DNA of 46,691 nucleotides from Nocardioidaceae bacterium UBA4001 (GCA_002384855.1 DGBP01000046.1:1866-48556), one strand, 5' to 3'; shown: positions 7,211 to 15,807, counted from the first letter of the stretch. The notes: generated by a model not told the origin, from the letters alone. Made by a program: numbers and translations.

Positions 7211-8512
7211 GTGAGCCACGTACCCGCGCCCCACGCGACCGCCCCGTTCCTCGGACGGGTCGCGATGATCAGCCTGCACACGTCCCCGCTGGACCAGCCG
7301 GGGACCGGTGATGCGGGAGGCATGAACGTCTACGTCCTCGAGCTCGCCAAGCGCCTGGCGGCCCGGGACGTCGAGGTCGAGGTCTTCACCCGCGCGACCT
7401 CCTCCCAGCTGCCGCCGGTCGTCGAGGCGGTCCCGGGCGTCCACGTCCACCACGTGCACGCGGGCCCGTTCGATGGGCTGCGCAAGGAGGACCTGCCGCC
7501 CCAGCTGTGCGCGTTCGCCCGCGAGGTGCTCCGCGCGGAGGCCGGCCACGAACAGGGCTGGTACGACCTCGTCCACAGCCACTACTGGCTCTCCGGCCAG
7601 GTCGGCGCCCTGGTCCGCGACCGGTGGAGCGTCCCGCTCGCCCACTCGATGCACACCATGGCCAAGGTCAAGAACGAGATGCTCGCCGAGGGCGACACCC
7701 CCGAGCCGATGACCCGGGTGATCGGCGAGGAGCAGGTCGTCGAGGCCGCGGACATGCTGGTCGCCAACACCGACATCGAGGCCAAGCAGCTGATCAACCT
7801 GTACGACGCCGACCCCACCCGCGTCGAGGTGGTCCACCCGGGCGTCGACCTGAGCGTGTTCCGTCCGGGCGGCCTGGTCGCCGCCCGCACCCGCCTCGGC
7901 CTTCCGCGCGACGCCCACGTGCTGATGTTCGCCGGCCGGATCCAGCCGCTGAAGGCCCCTGACGTGCTCCTGCGCGCCGTGGCGGTCCTCCTCGAGCGGG
8001 ACCCCTCGCTGCGGGGAAGGCTGGTCGTGCCGGTCGTCGGCGGACCCTCCGGCACCGGCCTCGAGCACCCCGAGTCGCTCGCCCAGCTGGCCACCTCGCT
8101 CGGCCTCGACGACGTCGTCCGCTTCGTCCCGCCGGTCGCGCAGTCCGACCTCGCCGACTGGTACTCCGCCGCCACGCTCGTGTGCGTGCCCTCCTACAAC
8201 GAGTCCTTCGGCCTGGTCGCGGTCGAGGCGCAGGCGACGGGTACGCCGGTCGTGGCGGCCGCCGTGGGAGGTCTCACCACCGCCGTGGAGCACGGCCGCT
8301 CCGGGCTGCTCGTCGAGGGGCACGACCCGGCCGACTACGCCCGGGCGTTCGAGCGGATCCTGCACCGGCCGGCCTTCCGCGAGGAGCTCTCGGCGGGCGC
8401 CGTACTCCAGGCCTCGCACTTCTCCTGGGAGGCGACCGCCGAGGCCATGCTCGAGGCCTACCGCCGGGCACAGTCCGCGATGCGCAGCGACCGCGAGGGG
8501 ATGGCCCGATGA
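7211..8512 (+). CDS. mshA: D-inositol-3-phosphate glycosyltransferase MshA
   Basis: 433 residues. It transfers GlcNAc from UDP-GlcNAc to 1L-myo-inositol-1-phosphate, the first step of mycothiol synthesis. GTG 7211 is chosen because GGAGG is at 7195-7199; the GTG at 7181 lies inside the leader palindrome. The GT4-family N-terminal domain begins FLGRVAMISLHTSPLDQPG and carries the GDAGGMNVYV glycine-rich acceptor/donor loop. The C-terminal domain has the E-x7-E nucleotide-sugar motif in NESFGLVAVEAQATGTP. Order mshA - YbjN protein matches Mycobacterium Rv0486-Rv0487. It starts 58 bp after the iron-regulated fusion gene on the same strand, so read-through is possible. It overlaps the next gene by ATGA. 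Confidence 0.93.
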   Translation: MSHVPAPHATAPFLGRVAMISLHTSPLDQPGTGDAGGMNVYVLELAKRLAARDVEVEVFTRATSSQLPPVVEAVPGVHVHHVHAGPFDGLRKEDLPPQLCAFAREVLRAEAGHEQGWYDLVHSHYWLSGQVGALVRDRWSVPLAHSMHTMAKVKNEMLAEGDTPEPMTRVIGEEQVVEAADMLVANTDIEAKQLINLYDADPTRVEVVHPGVDLSVFRPGGLVAARTRLGLPRDAHVLMFAGRIQPLKAPDVLLRAVAVLLERDPSLRGRLVVPVVGGPSGTGLEHPESLAQLATSLGLDDVVRFVPPVAQSDLADWYSAATLVCVPSYNESFGLVAVEAQATGTPVVAAAVGGLTTAVEHGRSGLLVEGHDPADYARAFERILHRPAFREELSAGAVLQASHFSWEATAEAMLEAYRRAQSAMRSDREGMAR

Positions 8513-9045
8513 CCGAGAAGACCCTGACCGGTACCCAGCGCGACGCCGCCGCCACGCTCCGGGAGGTCTTCGACGCCCACGAGCTGGAGTGGAGGGAGAT
8601 CTCGCAGGGGGTCTTCACGGTCGTCCTGCCCGGGGAGAAGAAGCTGCAGACTCCGTGCCGCTTCGACGTCGGCGAGCACGCGCTCGGGGTCCACGCGTTC
8701 GTCGCGCGCCGACCTGACGAGAACCACGAGCGCGTCTACCGCTGGCTGCTCGAGCGGAACCTCAAGCTCTACGGCGTCGCGTTCGCCGTCGACCACATGG
8801 GCGACATCTACCTCGACGGCCGGCTGCCCCTGTCCTCGGTGACGCCCGACGAGGTCGACCGGCTGCTCGGCGCGGTGCTGACCTACGCCGACGAGTCGTT
8901 CAACACGATCCTCGAGCTCGGCTTCGCCACCTCGATCCGTCGCGAGTGGGAGTGGCGCAGGTCGCGCGGGGAGTCCACCCGGAACCTCGAGGCGTTCCGC
9001 GGCTGGCTCGAGAAGGACCGGCCGCCTCCGCCGCCGGCCGACTGA
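8509..9045 (+). CDS. YbjN domain-containing protein
   Basis: 178 residues; its ATG overlaps the mshA stop (ATGA), implying translational coupling. The body from residue ~12 (ATLREVFDAHELEWRE) through VFTVVLPGEKKLQTPCRFDV to the C-terminal helices is the YbjN/type III chaperone-like fold. It has no signal peptide or membrane segment, and the tail is Pro-rich. The family has been linked to stress responses and may act as a chaperone, but its molecular role is not settled. Its neighbour mshA is a conserved partner in mycobacteria (Rv0487). Confidence 0.85.
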   Translation: MTEKTLTGTQRDAAATLREVFDAHELEWREISQGVFTVVLPGEKKLQTPCRFDVGEHALGVHAFVARRPDENHERVYRWLLERNLKLYGVAFAVDHMGDIYLDGRLPLSSVTPDEVDRLLGAVLTYADESFNTILELGFATSIRREWEWRRSRGESTRNLEAFRGWLEKDRPPPPPAD

Positions 9046-9064
9046 GCCGCCGGCCGCCCTCGCT

Positions 9065-9742
9065 TCAGACCTCGAGCTTGTAGCCGAGCCCCCGCACGGT
9101 GATCAGGTAGCTGGGGTTGGCCGGGTCGGGCTCGATCTTGGCCCGCAGACGCTTCACGTGCACGTCGAGGGTCTTCGTGTCGCCGACGTAGTCCGACCCC
9201 CACACCCGGTCGATCAGCTGCCCGCGGGTGAGGACGCGGCCGGGGTTGCGCAGGAACATCTCGAGCAGCTCGAACTCCTTGAGGGGGAGCCTCGTGTCCG
9301 AGTTGTTCACCGTGACCACGTGCCGTTCGACGTCCATCCGTACCGGACCCGCCTCGAGTGTCGGGGGCGCGAGGTCGGGCTCGATGCCGCGCCGCAGCAC
9401 CGCCCGGATCCGGGCGACGAGCTCGCGCGGGGAGTACGGCTTCGTGACGTAGTCGTCGGCGCCGAGCTCGAGGCCCACGACCTTGTCGACCTCGCTGTCC
9501 TTGGCGCTGACCATGATCACCGGCACGTTGGAGCTCTGGCGGATCACCCGGCACACCTCGGTGCCGGGCATCCCGGGCAGCATGAGGTCGAGCAGGACGA
9601 TGTCGGCCCCCGCCCGGTCGAACTCCGCGATCGCGTCGGGACCCGTGCTGGCGATGCCGACCTCGAACCCCTCCTTGCGCAGCATGTACGCCAGCGCGTC
9701 GCTGTAGCTCTCTTCGTCCTCGACCACGAGTACCCGTGTCAC
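9065..9742 (-). CDS. regX3: Response regulator RegX3 (OmpR/PhoB family)
   Basis: 225 residues. The receiver domain (1-120) has the acidic pair E9-D10, phosphoacceptor D52 (DIVLLDLMLPG) and K81; the C-terminal winged helix (about 128-225) has the recognition segment GDTKTLDVHVKRLRAKIE typical of PhoB-type regulators. It is the output of the SenX3 kinase and controls phosphate-starvation genes in actinobacteria. It starts at a GTG overlapping the senX3 stop by 4 nt (GTGA), so the two are co-translated. It converges on the YbjN gene. Confidence 0.93.
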   Translation of the reverse strand: MTRVLVVEDEESYSDALAYMLRKEGFEVGIASTGPDAIAEFDRAGADIVLLDLMLPGMPGTEVCRVIRQSSNVPVIMVSAKDSEVDKVVGLELGADDYVTKPYSPRELVARIRAVLRRGIEPDLAPPTLEAGPVRMDVERHVVTVNNSDTRLPLKEFELLEMFLRNPGRVLTRGQLIDRVWGSDYVGDTKTLDVHVKRLRAKIEPDPANPSYLITVRGLGYKLEV

Positions 9743-10938
9743 GGGCGCGCCTCCTGCTGGCTACTGGATGGGTTCACCGGCCGGTTGATGTCCGGCAGGG
9801 GTGTACGACGTGCCTCCGGGTCGACCGAGGGCATCCTCCGGGGGAGGGTCAGCGTGAACGACGACCCCTGGCCCGGGGAGGACCAGACCCGGATGTCCCC
9901 GCCGTGGGAGGCGGCGACGTGCTTGACGATCGACAGGCCCAGACCGGTGCCACCGGTGGAGCGGTGCCGGGCCGGGTCGACCCGGTAGAACCTCTCGAAG
10001 ATCCGGTCGAGCTCGCCGGCCGGGATGCCGATGCCCTGGTCGGTGACGGTGATCTCCACCATGAGGTCGGCCGGCCGGGCCGCGACCACCACGTTGGAGT
10101 GCTCCGGGGAGTAGGCCACGGCGTTCGAGACGAGGTTCCCGACGGCGACCGCGATCTCGTCGGGGTTGCCCAGGGCCTCCAGGCCGCGGTCGCCGTCCCG
10201 GACCACGGAGATGCGCTTGGCCTTGGCGTCGATCGCGCACGAGTCGATGGCCTGCGCGACGATCTCGTCGATGCCGACCGCCGCGGGCTGCTCGAGGGGC
10301 TCGTCACCCTGGAGCCGGGAGAGCTCGATGATCTGCTGCACCAGTCGGCTCAGCCGCTCGGCCTCGGTCTGCATCCGCTTGGCGAACCGCTCCACCGCCT
10401 CGGGGTCGTCGGCGGCTTCCTGCACCGCCTCGGCCAGGATGTTGATCGCCCCGACGGGGGTCTTCAGCTCGTGGGAGACGTTCGCGACGAAGTCCCGGCG
10501 GATCGCCTCGACGCGGCGCTCCCGGGTCCGGTCCTCGACGAGCGCGACCACCAGCCGGGGGTTCAGCGGGGCGACCCGGGCAGTGACGTGGATCGGCTGG
10601 GTGGCCCGTCCCCGGGTCATGGTCAGCTCGGTCTCGCGGATCTGCCCGTCCCGTCGTACCCGTCGGACCAGGTCGGCGAGCTCCTCCACGGCGAGCTGGT
10701 TGCCCCGCACCAGGCCGAGCGCGTGCGCCGGTGCGGAGGCCTTGACCACCTGGTCGTTCTGGTCGACGACGAGGGCGCTGCTGCGCAGGACGCTCAGCAC
10801 CGTGACCACACCGGGAGGCACCACCGGCTCGGGGCGGTCCGGCGCCGGCTGGTCGCTGATCCGCCACGCGAGGACGACGCCACCCCCGAGCACTGCGCCG
10901 AGCAGCGCGAACAGGAGGGCCTGCGTCGTGGGGTCCAC
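9739..10938 (-). CDS. senX3: Sensor histidine kinase SenX3
   Basis: 399 residues from GTG 10938, the start next to the membrane segment; the frame is open far upstream but that part is antisense to phoU. One N-terminal TM helix (residues ~5-25) is followed by a PAS domain (~45-140), the phospho-accepting H156 in VSHELKTPVG, and a HATPase domain with N box, GIGIP (G1) and GGTGLGLSIV (G2). It phosphorylates RegX3 under phosphate limitation and is held in check by PhoU/Pst in mycobacteria. It is divergent from phoU across a 132-bp region with a PHO box. Confidence 0.93.
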   Translation of the reverse strand: MDPTTQALLFALLGAVLGGGVVLAWRISDQPAPDRPEPVVPPGVVTVLSVLRSSALVVDQNDQVVKASAPAHALGLVRGNQLAVEELADLVRRVRRDGQIRETELTMTRGRATQPIHVTARVAPLNPRLVVALVEDRTRERRVEAIRRDFVANVSHELKTPVGAINILAEAVQEAADDPEAVERFAKRMQTEAERLSRLVQQIIELSRLQGDEPLEQPAAVGIDEIVAQAIDSCAIDAKAKRISVVRDGDRGLEALGNPDEIAVAVGNLVSNAVAYSPEHSNVVVAARPADLMVEITVTDQGIGIPAGELDRIFERFYRVDPARHRSTGGTGLGLSIVKHVAASHGGDIRVWSSPGQGSSFTLTLPRRMPSVDPEARRTPLPDINRPVNPSSSQQEARP

Positions 10939-10999
10939 GCTCCGATCGTACTGAGCCGGGCGTGCGCCGACGTCTCGCGGAGCGTCCCGGTGGACGTGG

Positions 11000-11028
11000 A
11001 TTCGTGATTTGTTCACCGTTCGTTCATG
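11000..11028 (+). promoter_or_regulatory. PHO box (RegX3/PhoP-type direct repeats)
   Basis: Two 11-nt-spaced units GTTCACC (11011-11017) and GTTCATG (11022-11028) separated by GTTC match the actinobacterial PHO box (GTTCACC-N4 direct repeats). A weaker third unit, ATTCGTG (11000-11006), precedes in the same 11-bp phase. It lies between divergent senX3 and phoU, 43 bp before the phoU start, so RegX3 probably regulates phoU and possibly its own operon. Confidence 0.7.
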
Positions 11029-11070
11029 CCCTGGCTCGTATTGGTCGTCCCCGCTTACTACGGTGTACCC

Positions 11071-11727
11071 ATGCGTGATGCCTACTACGACCAGCTGGAT
11101 GCCGTCATCGACGAGCTCGTGACCATGACCCACGAGGTCGGTGACGCCGTCGGACAGGCCACCCGCGCCCTCCTCGAGGCCGACGCGGAGATCGCCGAGC
11201 AGGTCATCTCGCACGACGAGCACATCGACTCCGAGCGGGACCGCATCGAGGAGCTGGCCTTCGAGCTGCTTGCCCTGCAGCAGCCCGTCGCCGGAGACCT
11301 CCGGATGCTCGTCGCCGCGCTCCGGATGGTCTCGGACCTCGAGCGGATGGGTGACCTCTCGGTGCACGTCGCGAAGATCGCTCGCCTGCGGGTGCCCGAG
11401 GTGGCGATCCCCGACGTGATGCTGCCGACCATCAGGCGGATGGCCGAGGTCGCCCAGGAGATGGTCGGCAAGGTCGAGAACGTGATCGCCGACCGCGACG
11501 TCGACGCCGCGATGGCGCTCGAGCGCTGCGACGAGGAGATGGACCAGCTCCGGCGCTCCTCGTTCCGGCAGATGCTCAGCGACGACTGGGCCCACGGCGT
11601 CGAGCCGGCCGTCGACATCGCCCTGCTCGGCCGCTACTACGAGCGCATCGCCGACCACGCCGTGTCCCTGGCGCGCCGGGTCGTCTTCCTCGTGACGGGC
11701 CAGCACCCCGCCGCCCTCGACGCCTGA
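11071..11727 (+). CDS. phoU: Phosphate signalling protein PhoU
   Basis: 218 residues from ATG 11071, preferred over an upstream ATG at 11026 that lies inside the PHO box. It is an all-helical two-repeat protein with the metal-binding-type motifs DLERMGDLSVHVAKIARL (first repeat) and RYYERIADHAVSLARRVVFL (second repeat), both diagnostic of PhoU. It modulates the SenX3-RegX3/PhoR-type kinase and the Pst transporter. No pst genes are in the window. Being divergent from senX3 under a PHO box forms a feedback arrangement. Confidence 0.93.
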   Translation: MRDAYYDQLDAVIDELVTMTHEVGDAVGQATRALLEADAEIAEQVISHDEHIDSERDRIEELAFELLALQQPVAGDLRMLVAALRMVSDLERMGDLSVHVAKIARLRVPEVAIPDVMLPTIRRMAEVAQEMVGKVENVIADRDVDAAMALERCDEEMDQLRRSSFRQMLSDDWAHGVEPAVDIALLGRYYERIADHAVSLARRVVFLVTGQHPAALDA

Positions 11728-11799
11728 CGCGTCGCTCCCGTCCGCGGGGCCTGTGGACGACGGAAGCAGGGGCGCGTCGCCCGCTGGCAGAGTCGTCGC

Positions 11800-12397
11800 A
11801 TGTCCGACGTACCTCCCCTCGACGTCCGCCGTCCGTTCACCCGGGCCGACGCGGTCGCAGCCGGGCTCGACCCTCGCCTGCTGCGCGGGAGCAGGTTCCG
11901 TCGGATCTTCAAGGGCGTGCACATCAGCGCGGAGGTCCCGCCGTCCCCGCTGCACGGGGGTGGAGGCGGCGCTCGTCGTCCATCCCGCCGGGGCGTTCGC
12001 GAGTCACGTGCGCCGCACGGGTGTACGGCGTGCCGCTCCCCGACCTCGCAGACGAGCACGTCAGTGTCTCCTCGGAGAACGATCGCCGACGTCGCGCCGG
12101 CATCCGCTGTCATGTCGCTTCACCGGGCACACGAGTCGTCCGGGCCGACGGGATCCGGGTGAGCGCGCCGGTCGCGATGTTCGTCGAGCTCGCCTCGATG
12201 CTGTCTCTGGTCGACCTGGTGGTCGTCGGCGAAAACCTGGTGCGCAGGAAGGCGTTCTCGCCCGAGGAGCTCGTCGAGGCCTGCAGCAGCTGGCCAGGGC
12301 CCTGCGGTCCCGGGGCGTCACGGGCATCAGGACCCGGTTCGACGAGGGGTGGCGGGTGCACTTCCCGGGGCAGCACCCGCTCCGACGTACCTCCTGA
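11800..12397 (+). pseudogene. Decayed AbiEi/DUF559-family gene
   Basis: Family-like sequence is found only by changing frame several times. ATG 11800 opens with FTRADAVAAGLDPRLLRGS and RRIFKGVHIS in frame 1. VEAALVVHPAGAFASHV continues in another frame from about 11960. VYGVPLPDLADEHVSV through LVEAC is in a third frame from ~12020 to ~12285, and the tail shifts again. The N-terminal winged-helix and middle domain are recognisable and parallel the intact gene at 32095, but the C-terminal nuclease-like domain is missing. Three frameshifts plus truncation make a functional product very unlikely. Confidence 0.7.
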
Positions 12398-12421
12398 CCA
12401 CCGCGCAACGGCCGGCCGCTC

Positions 12422-12451
12422 GTCGTTCCCGTCCACACGGACGGCAACGAC
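12422..12451 (-). terminator. Terminator hairpin after gpmA
   Basis: Arms GTCGTTCCCGTCC (12422-12434) and GGACGGCAACGAC (12439-12451) pair over 13 bp with one mismatch and a 4-nt loop. The hairpin begins 21 bases past the gpmA stop on the minus strand and separates it from the pseudogene. Confidence 0.65.
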
Positions 12452-12472
12452 GGCCCGGGCCGTCGCCGCGGG

Positions 12473-13231
12473 TCAGCGACCCTGCGCGGCGACCGCCTTG
12501 ATCGCGTCGGCGGCCGCGTCGGGGTCGAGGTACTGCCCGCCACGCTCGAGCGGCCGCATGTCCTCGTCGAGGCGGTAGACGAGCGGGATGCCGGTGGGGA
12601 TGTTCAGCCCCACGACGGCCTCCTCGCTCATGTCGTCGAGGTGCTTGACCAGGGCGCGCAGCGAGTTGCCGTGTGCCGCCACGCAGACCGTCCGCCCGGC
12701 GCGCAGGTCGGGAACGATCGCGTCGTACCAGTAGGGGAGCATCCGCTGGACCACGTCGGCGAGGCACTCGGTGCGCGGCACGATCTCGTCGGGCAGGTCG
12801 GCGTAGCGGCGGTCGCCGATCTGGGACCACTCGTCGCCGTCCTCGATCCGCGGCGGGGGCGTGTCGTAGGAGCGGCGCCAGAGCATGAACTGCTCCTCGC
12901 CGTACTCCTCCAGGGTCTCCTTCTTGTCCTTGCCCTGCAGTGCGCCGTAGTGGCGCTCGTTGAGCCGCCACGACCGCCTCACGGGGATCCAGTGCCGGTC
13001 GCAGGTGTCGAGCGCGAGCTGGGCGGTGGTGATCGCCCGGCGCAGGACGGAGGTGTGCAGCACGTCGGGCAGCACGTCGTGCTCGGCCATCAGCGTGCCG
13101 CCGCGCTCGGCCTCCGCGCGCCCCTTCTCGGTGAGGGGGACGTCGACCCACCCGGTGAAGAGGTTCTTGGCGTTCCAGTCGCTCTCGCCGTGGCGGAGCA
13201 GGACCAGGGTGTAGGGGGCCTCAGCGCTCAT
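12473..13231 (-). CDS. gpmA: 2,3-bisphosphoglycerate-dependent phosphoglycerate mutase
   Basis: 252 residues. It interconverts 3- and 2-phosphoglycerate in glycolysis and gluconeogenesis. The catalytic phosphohistidine motif LRHGESDWN (R13-H14-G15) is followed by FTGWVDVPLTEKG, then RRSWRLNERHYGALQG and AHGNSLRALVKHL, the second histidine motif. The length matches the usual ~250. The ATG at 13231 is followed directly by the conserved N-terminus. In mycobacteria gpm1 sits next to senX3-regX3; the same neighbourhood holds here, with phoU and a pseudogene between. Confidence 0.95.
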   Translation of the reverse strand: MSAEAPYTLVLLRHGESDWNAKNLFTGWVDVPLTEKGRAEAERGGTLMAEHDVLPDVLHTSVLRRAITTAQLALDTCDRHWIPVRRSWRLNERHYGALQGKDKKETLEEYGEEQFMLWRRSYDTPPPRIEDGDEWSQIGDRRYADLPDEIVPRTECLADVVQRMLPYWYDAIVPDLRAGRTVCVAAHGNSLRALVKHLDDMSEEAVVGLNIPTGIPLVYRLDEDMRPLERGGQYLDPDAAADAIKAVAAQGR

Positions 13232-13294
13232 GGGCTCACCTTAGCGACGCCCGGCCGCGAAGGAGCCGCGGGTCACCGCGCCCGTCGTACCAGC

Positions 13295-13320
13295 GGGAGA
13301 CCCGACGGGAGCCGGGTCCC
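13295..13320 (-). terminator. Possible terminator after the Leu/Gly-rich exported protein
   Basis: GGGA(GA)CCCG pairs with CGGGTCCC over 8 bp with a 2-nt bulge and an 8-nt loop, 6 bases past the stop of the minus-strand gene ending at 13327. It is modest in quality. Confidence 0.4.
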
Positions 13321-13326
13321 CTCGCG

Positions 13327-14100
13327 TCAGGCCGAGACCGTCTGGGCCGCACCCGTCAGGCCGCCGAGGCCACCGAGCAGATCAGTGATCTGGTCGATCA
13401 GGTCGGTGATCGCCTGCAGGTCCAGCAGGCCACCGAGCAGACCGTTCAGTGCATCGACGACACCGTCGAGCAGGCCACCGAGGCCGCCACCGAGGCCACC
13501 GTCGAGCAGACCGGCGACTGCGCAGAGCAGGTTGCCGAGCAGGTTGCCGGCACCGGGCTGCGCCACGATGTCGAGCACCACCGGTGCGAGGTCGACCTGG
13601 AGGCCGAGCAGGTTGAGGTCGAGGGGACCGAGATCGAGGTTCAGCACGTCGCAGCCGTGCGACGAGGCGGGGACGAAGCCCGCGGCCTGGAAGCCGGCGG
13701 TCGTCATCTCACCGTCCGAGCCGGCGCCGGTCACGTCGAAGGTGACCTCCTCGCTGAAGTGGCGGGGGGTTCCCTCGGGCAGCTTCGCGCCGGTGAACAC
13801 GCCGCTCAGCGTGCCGACCACCTGCAGGCTGCCGTTCTCGCCGGTGAACTCGGTGGGCATGAACCGGCCGACCATGCGGCCCTGCCTGCCGGTGTCGGGG
13901 TTGGTGAACGTCCCCTTCACCTTGGCGGGCTCGATCTCGACGAGTTCGTTGCTGATCGTCGTGGCGCGCTCGCCGACCGACGTGGGGGCAGCGGTCGCAC
14001 CGGTCGTGCCGAGGCCGACCACCATGACCGCGAGGGCGGTCAGGCCGGCGACGAGCGCCGCGGCGGCGCCGCGGCGACGCCCTTGTCCGTGGTGGTTCAT
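13327..14100 (-). CDS. Exported Leu/Gly-rich protein
   Basis: 257 residues from ATG 14100, preceded by GGAGGGAGAAG. The N-terminus (MNHHGQGRRRG, then a hydrophobic run ending GATAAPT) is a signal peptide. Residues ~40-140 form a soluble beta-rich-looking part. The second half has the motif LDLNLLGLQVDLAPVVLDI, then QPGAGNLLGNLLCAVAGLL and a low-complexity GGLGGGLGGLL tail. This C-terminal pattern recurs in exported actinobacterial proteins of unknown role. One Cys in SSHGCDVLN and one in LLCAVAG could bond. No enzymatic motif is seen. Confidence 0.75.
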   Translation of the reverse strand: MNHHGQGRRRGAAAALVAGLTALAVMVVGLGTTGATAAPTSVGERATTISNELVEIEPAKVKGTFTNPDTGRQGRMVGRFMPTEFTGENGSLQVVGTLSGVFTGAKLPEGTPRHFSEEVTFDVTGAGSDGEMTTAGFQAAGFVPASSHGCDVLNLDLGPLDLNLLGLQVDLAPVVLDIVAQPGAGNLLGNLLCAVAGLLDGGLGGGLGGLLDGVVDALNGLLGGLLDLQAITDLIDQITDLLGGLGGLTGAAQTVSA

Positions 14101-14229
14101 GTGCTTCTCCCTCCCATGCCGTCGGCCGGATGCCGACGGGCTCCTGCCACGCCGTGCCCGAGACGTACGCGACACAAACGGGTGCCGGAGGGAGAACCTC
14201 ACATACCGGAGGTAGGGACGGGACCGCCG

Positions 14230-14751
14230 TCAGTGGGCGGCGGACTCCTCGGTGGGAGCAGCCGTGGTCGGCGCGACCGACGGTACCGGGATGTCGGCGT
14301 AGGGGCCGCGGCGCGCGACGACCGGGACGTCCACGGTGACCGTCTCGCCGCGCTCGAAGGTGAACTGGAGCGTCACGAACGCGCCCGGCTCGACGGCCTC
14401 GCCCTCGACCGAGACCTCCTCCTCGTCGGAGACCGAGACCGAGCCACCCGCGCCCACGTCGACCGGCGAGCCGAGGTCGACCGTGACGCCGGTGTCCTCG
14501 CCCGCGCCGGCGACCTGGCTCAGGGCGTCCTCCTCGGCGAGGTCGCCGTTGGTGAGGGTGGCCACCAGGGACCCGCTGCCGGGAGCGCCGGAGACGATGA
14601 GCGCGTTGAGGACGTCGACGGTGCCGCTGCGCTCGTTCACGCCCACGCCGGGGTTGTAGATCACGTTGGTCGCGTCGGCGGCGCACGAGGAGAGCACCGG
14701 GGCGAGCACGAGGGCTGCGGCGACGGCGGTGCGACGAAGGTTGGGCTTCAC
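14230..14751 (-). CDS. LpqE-type lipoprotein
   Basis: 173 residues from GTG 14751, with GGAAG just upstream. The lipobox APVLSSC gives a lipidated cysteine near residue 23 after a short basic N-terminus. The mature protein has the pattern NVIYNPGVGVNERSGTVDVL, then NALIVSG, GSLVATLTNGD and a final beta region FVTLQFTFERGETVTVDVPV. This layout resembles mycobacterial LpqE, which also lies beside carD, and more loosely the PCuAC-type copper-chaperone fold, although no Met/His copper motif is evident. It ends in a Thr/Pro-rich tail. Confidence 0.65.
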   Translation of the reverse strand: MKPNLRRTAVAAALVLAPVLSSCAADATNVIYNPGVGVNERSGTVDVLNALIVSGAPGSGSLVATLTNGDLAEEDALSQVAGAGEDTGVTVDLGSPVDVGAGGSVSVSDEEEVSVEGEAVEPGAFVTLQFTFERGETVTVDVPVVARRGPYADIPVPSVAPTTAAPTEESAAH

Positions 14752-14856
14752 TTGTCTTCCACGGTTCCTCTCGGGGCTGCCCCACGGGAGGGGCGGGAGC
14801 TGCCGGCGCGGTGGGGACGGCGGCTCGACCTGCACAAACAGCAGGAGTCTAACGAC

Positions 14857-15573
14857 TCAGGCGCGCAGGCCGACCGTGAGCCCCGCCACCACGACCGCGA
14901 CCCCGACGAGGACGGTCCCGCCGACCGAGATCCACAGCAGGCGCGGTGCTCCGATGCGCAGCGCGACGCGCAGGGGAAGGTGACGTACGCCGGTCTCGTT
15001 GTCCTGCACCAGGTCGGGCAGGGCCCGCAGGAAGTGGACGCCCACGCCGAGGAGGGCCGCCAGGACCATCAGCGGCCAGGTCGGCGGACCGCCGTGGAGG
15101 CCGCCGCCCAGCCCGCCGTACGACAGGAACGCCGGCAGCAGGCCGAAGGAGACCGCGTAGGGGAGCCAGGACATCCAGGAGCGCTTGAACCACAGCTCGT
15201 AGGCCCACAGCGAGACGACCGACGCGAGGTACACCACACCGGCGTAGGTGCCGTTCGCCACCGAGAGCGGCACCAGCGCGAGCACGACGACCGCGATCGC
15301 GAAGGTGACCGTGCCGGGGTCGACCCACCCCTGCGCGACGGGCCTGTCGAGCCGTCCCACCTCGCGGTCGCGCTGCCGGTCGACCACGTCGTCGAGCCAG
15401 GCGACCGTGACCTGCCCGCACAGCACGGTGGCGGCGACCAGGCCCACCTCGAGCAGAGGGCGCCCCGACAGGGCAGCGGCAACCGCCATGCCGACCGTCA
15501 TGGTCAGGGTGTACACGGGGTGCCCGGCCAGGAGGAGCGACACAGCCGTCCCCCGGCGCTTGCTCGACTGCAT
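14857..15573 (-). CDS. UbiA-family prenyltransferase-like membrane protein
   Basis: 238 residues from ATG 15573, after which the first membrane helix begins. The aspartate-rich motif WLDDVVDRQRDREVGRLDRP corresponds to the NDxxDxxxD motif of UbiA enzymes, with L-D in place of N-D. The second motif region reads LRALPDLVQDNETG. About 7-8 membrane helices are visible. It probably transfers a prenyl chain to an aromatic or other acceptor (quinone or envelope lipid), but the acceptor is unknown. It is divergent from carD across 234 bp. Confidence 0.8.
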   Translation of the reverse strand: MQSSKRRGTAVSLLLAGHPVYTLTMTVGMAVAAALSGRPLLEVGLVAATVLCGQVTVAWLDDVVDRQRDREVGRLDRPVAQGWVDPGTVTFAIAVVVLALVPLSVANGTYAGVVYLASVVSLWAYELWFKRSWMSWLPYAVSFGLLPAFLSYGGLGGGLHGGPPTWPLMVLAALLGVGVHFLRALPDLVQDNETGVRHLPLRVALRIGAPRLLWISVGGTVLVGVAVVVAGLTVGLRA

Positions 15574-15774
15574 GCTGCGCAGTATCGACCACGAGGTGCC
15601 GCGAAAGCGGGAGCATCGTCGCGATTCGTCAGAAACTGCAAGGGTTCTGGCGTCACGGGGTGGCGTGCCCGAGTCGGCATGGCCCGTTCGAGGCATACGA
15701 TCCCGGCGTCTGTCAAGCCCCGATTTGGCCTCTGACCTGCGCAAACGCCGGGGGTCGTCGGTCGGAGGCCGTGT

Positions 15775-15780
15775 TAGACT
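15775..15780 (+). promoter_or_regulatory. Likely -10 element of the carD promoter
   Basis: TAGACT (TAnnnT) sits 28 bp before the carD ATG, with the ribosome-binding site AGGAAGGGG (15789-15797) between. No good -35 was found 16-18 bp upstream. The rest of the 15574-15807 gap shows nothing else that I can name. Confidence 0.35.
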
Positions 15781-15807
15781 AGTCACCTAGGAAGGGGTAC
15801 TTGGCAT

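Noticed and set aside
4288..7323. Open frame of about 1000 codons antisense to the acyltransferase fusion gene
   Set aside because: Its protein is His/Arg/Gly-rich with no domain, as expected of a GC-rich antisense shadow; the plus strand encodes clear ligase, carrier and membrane domains.
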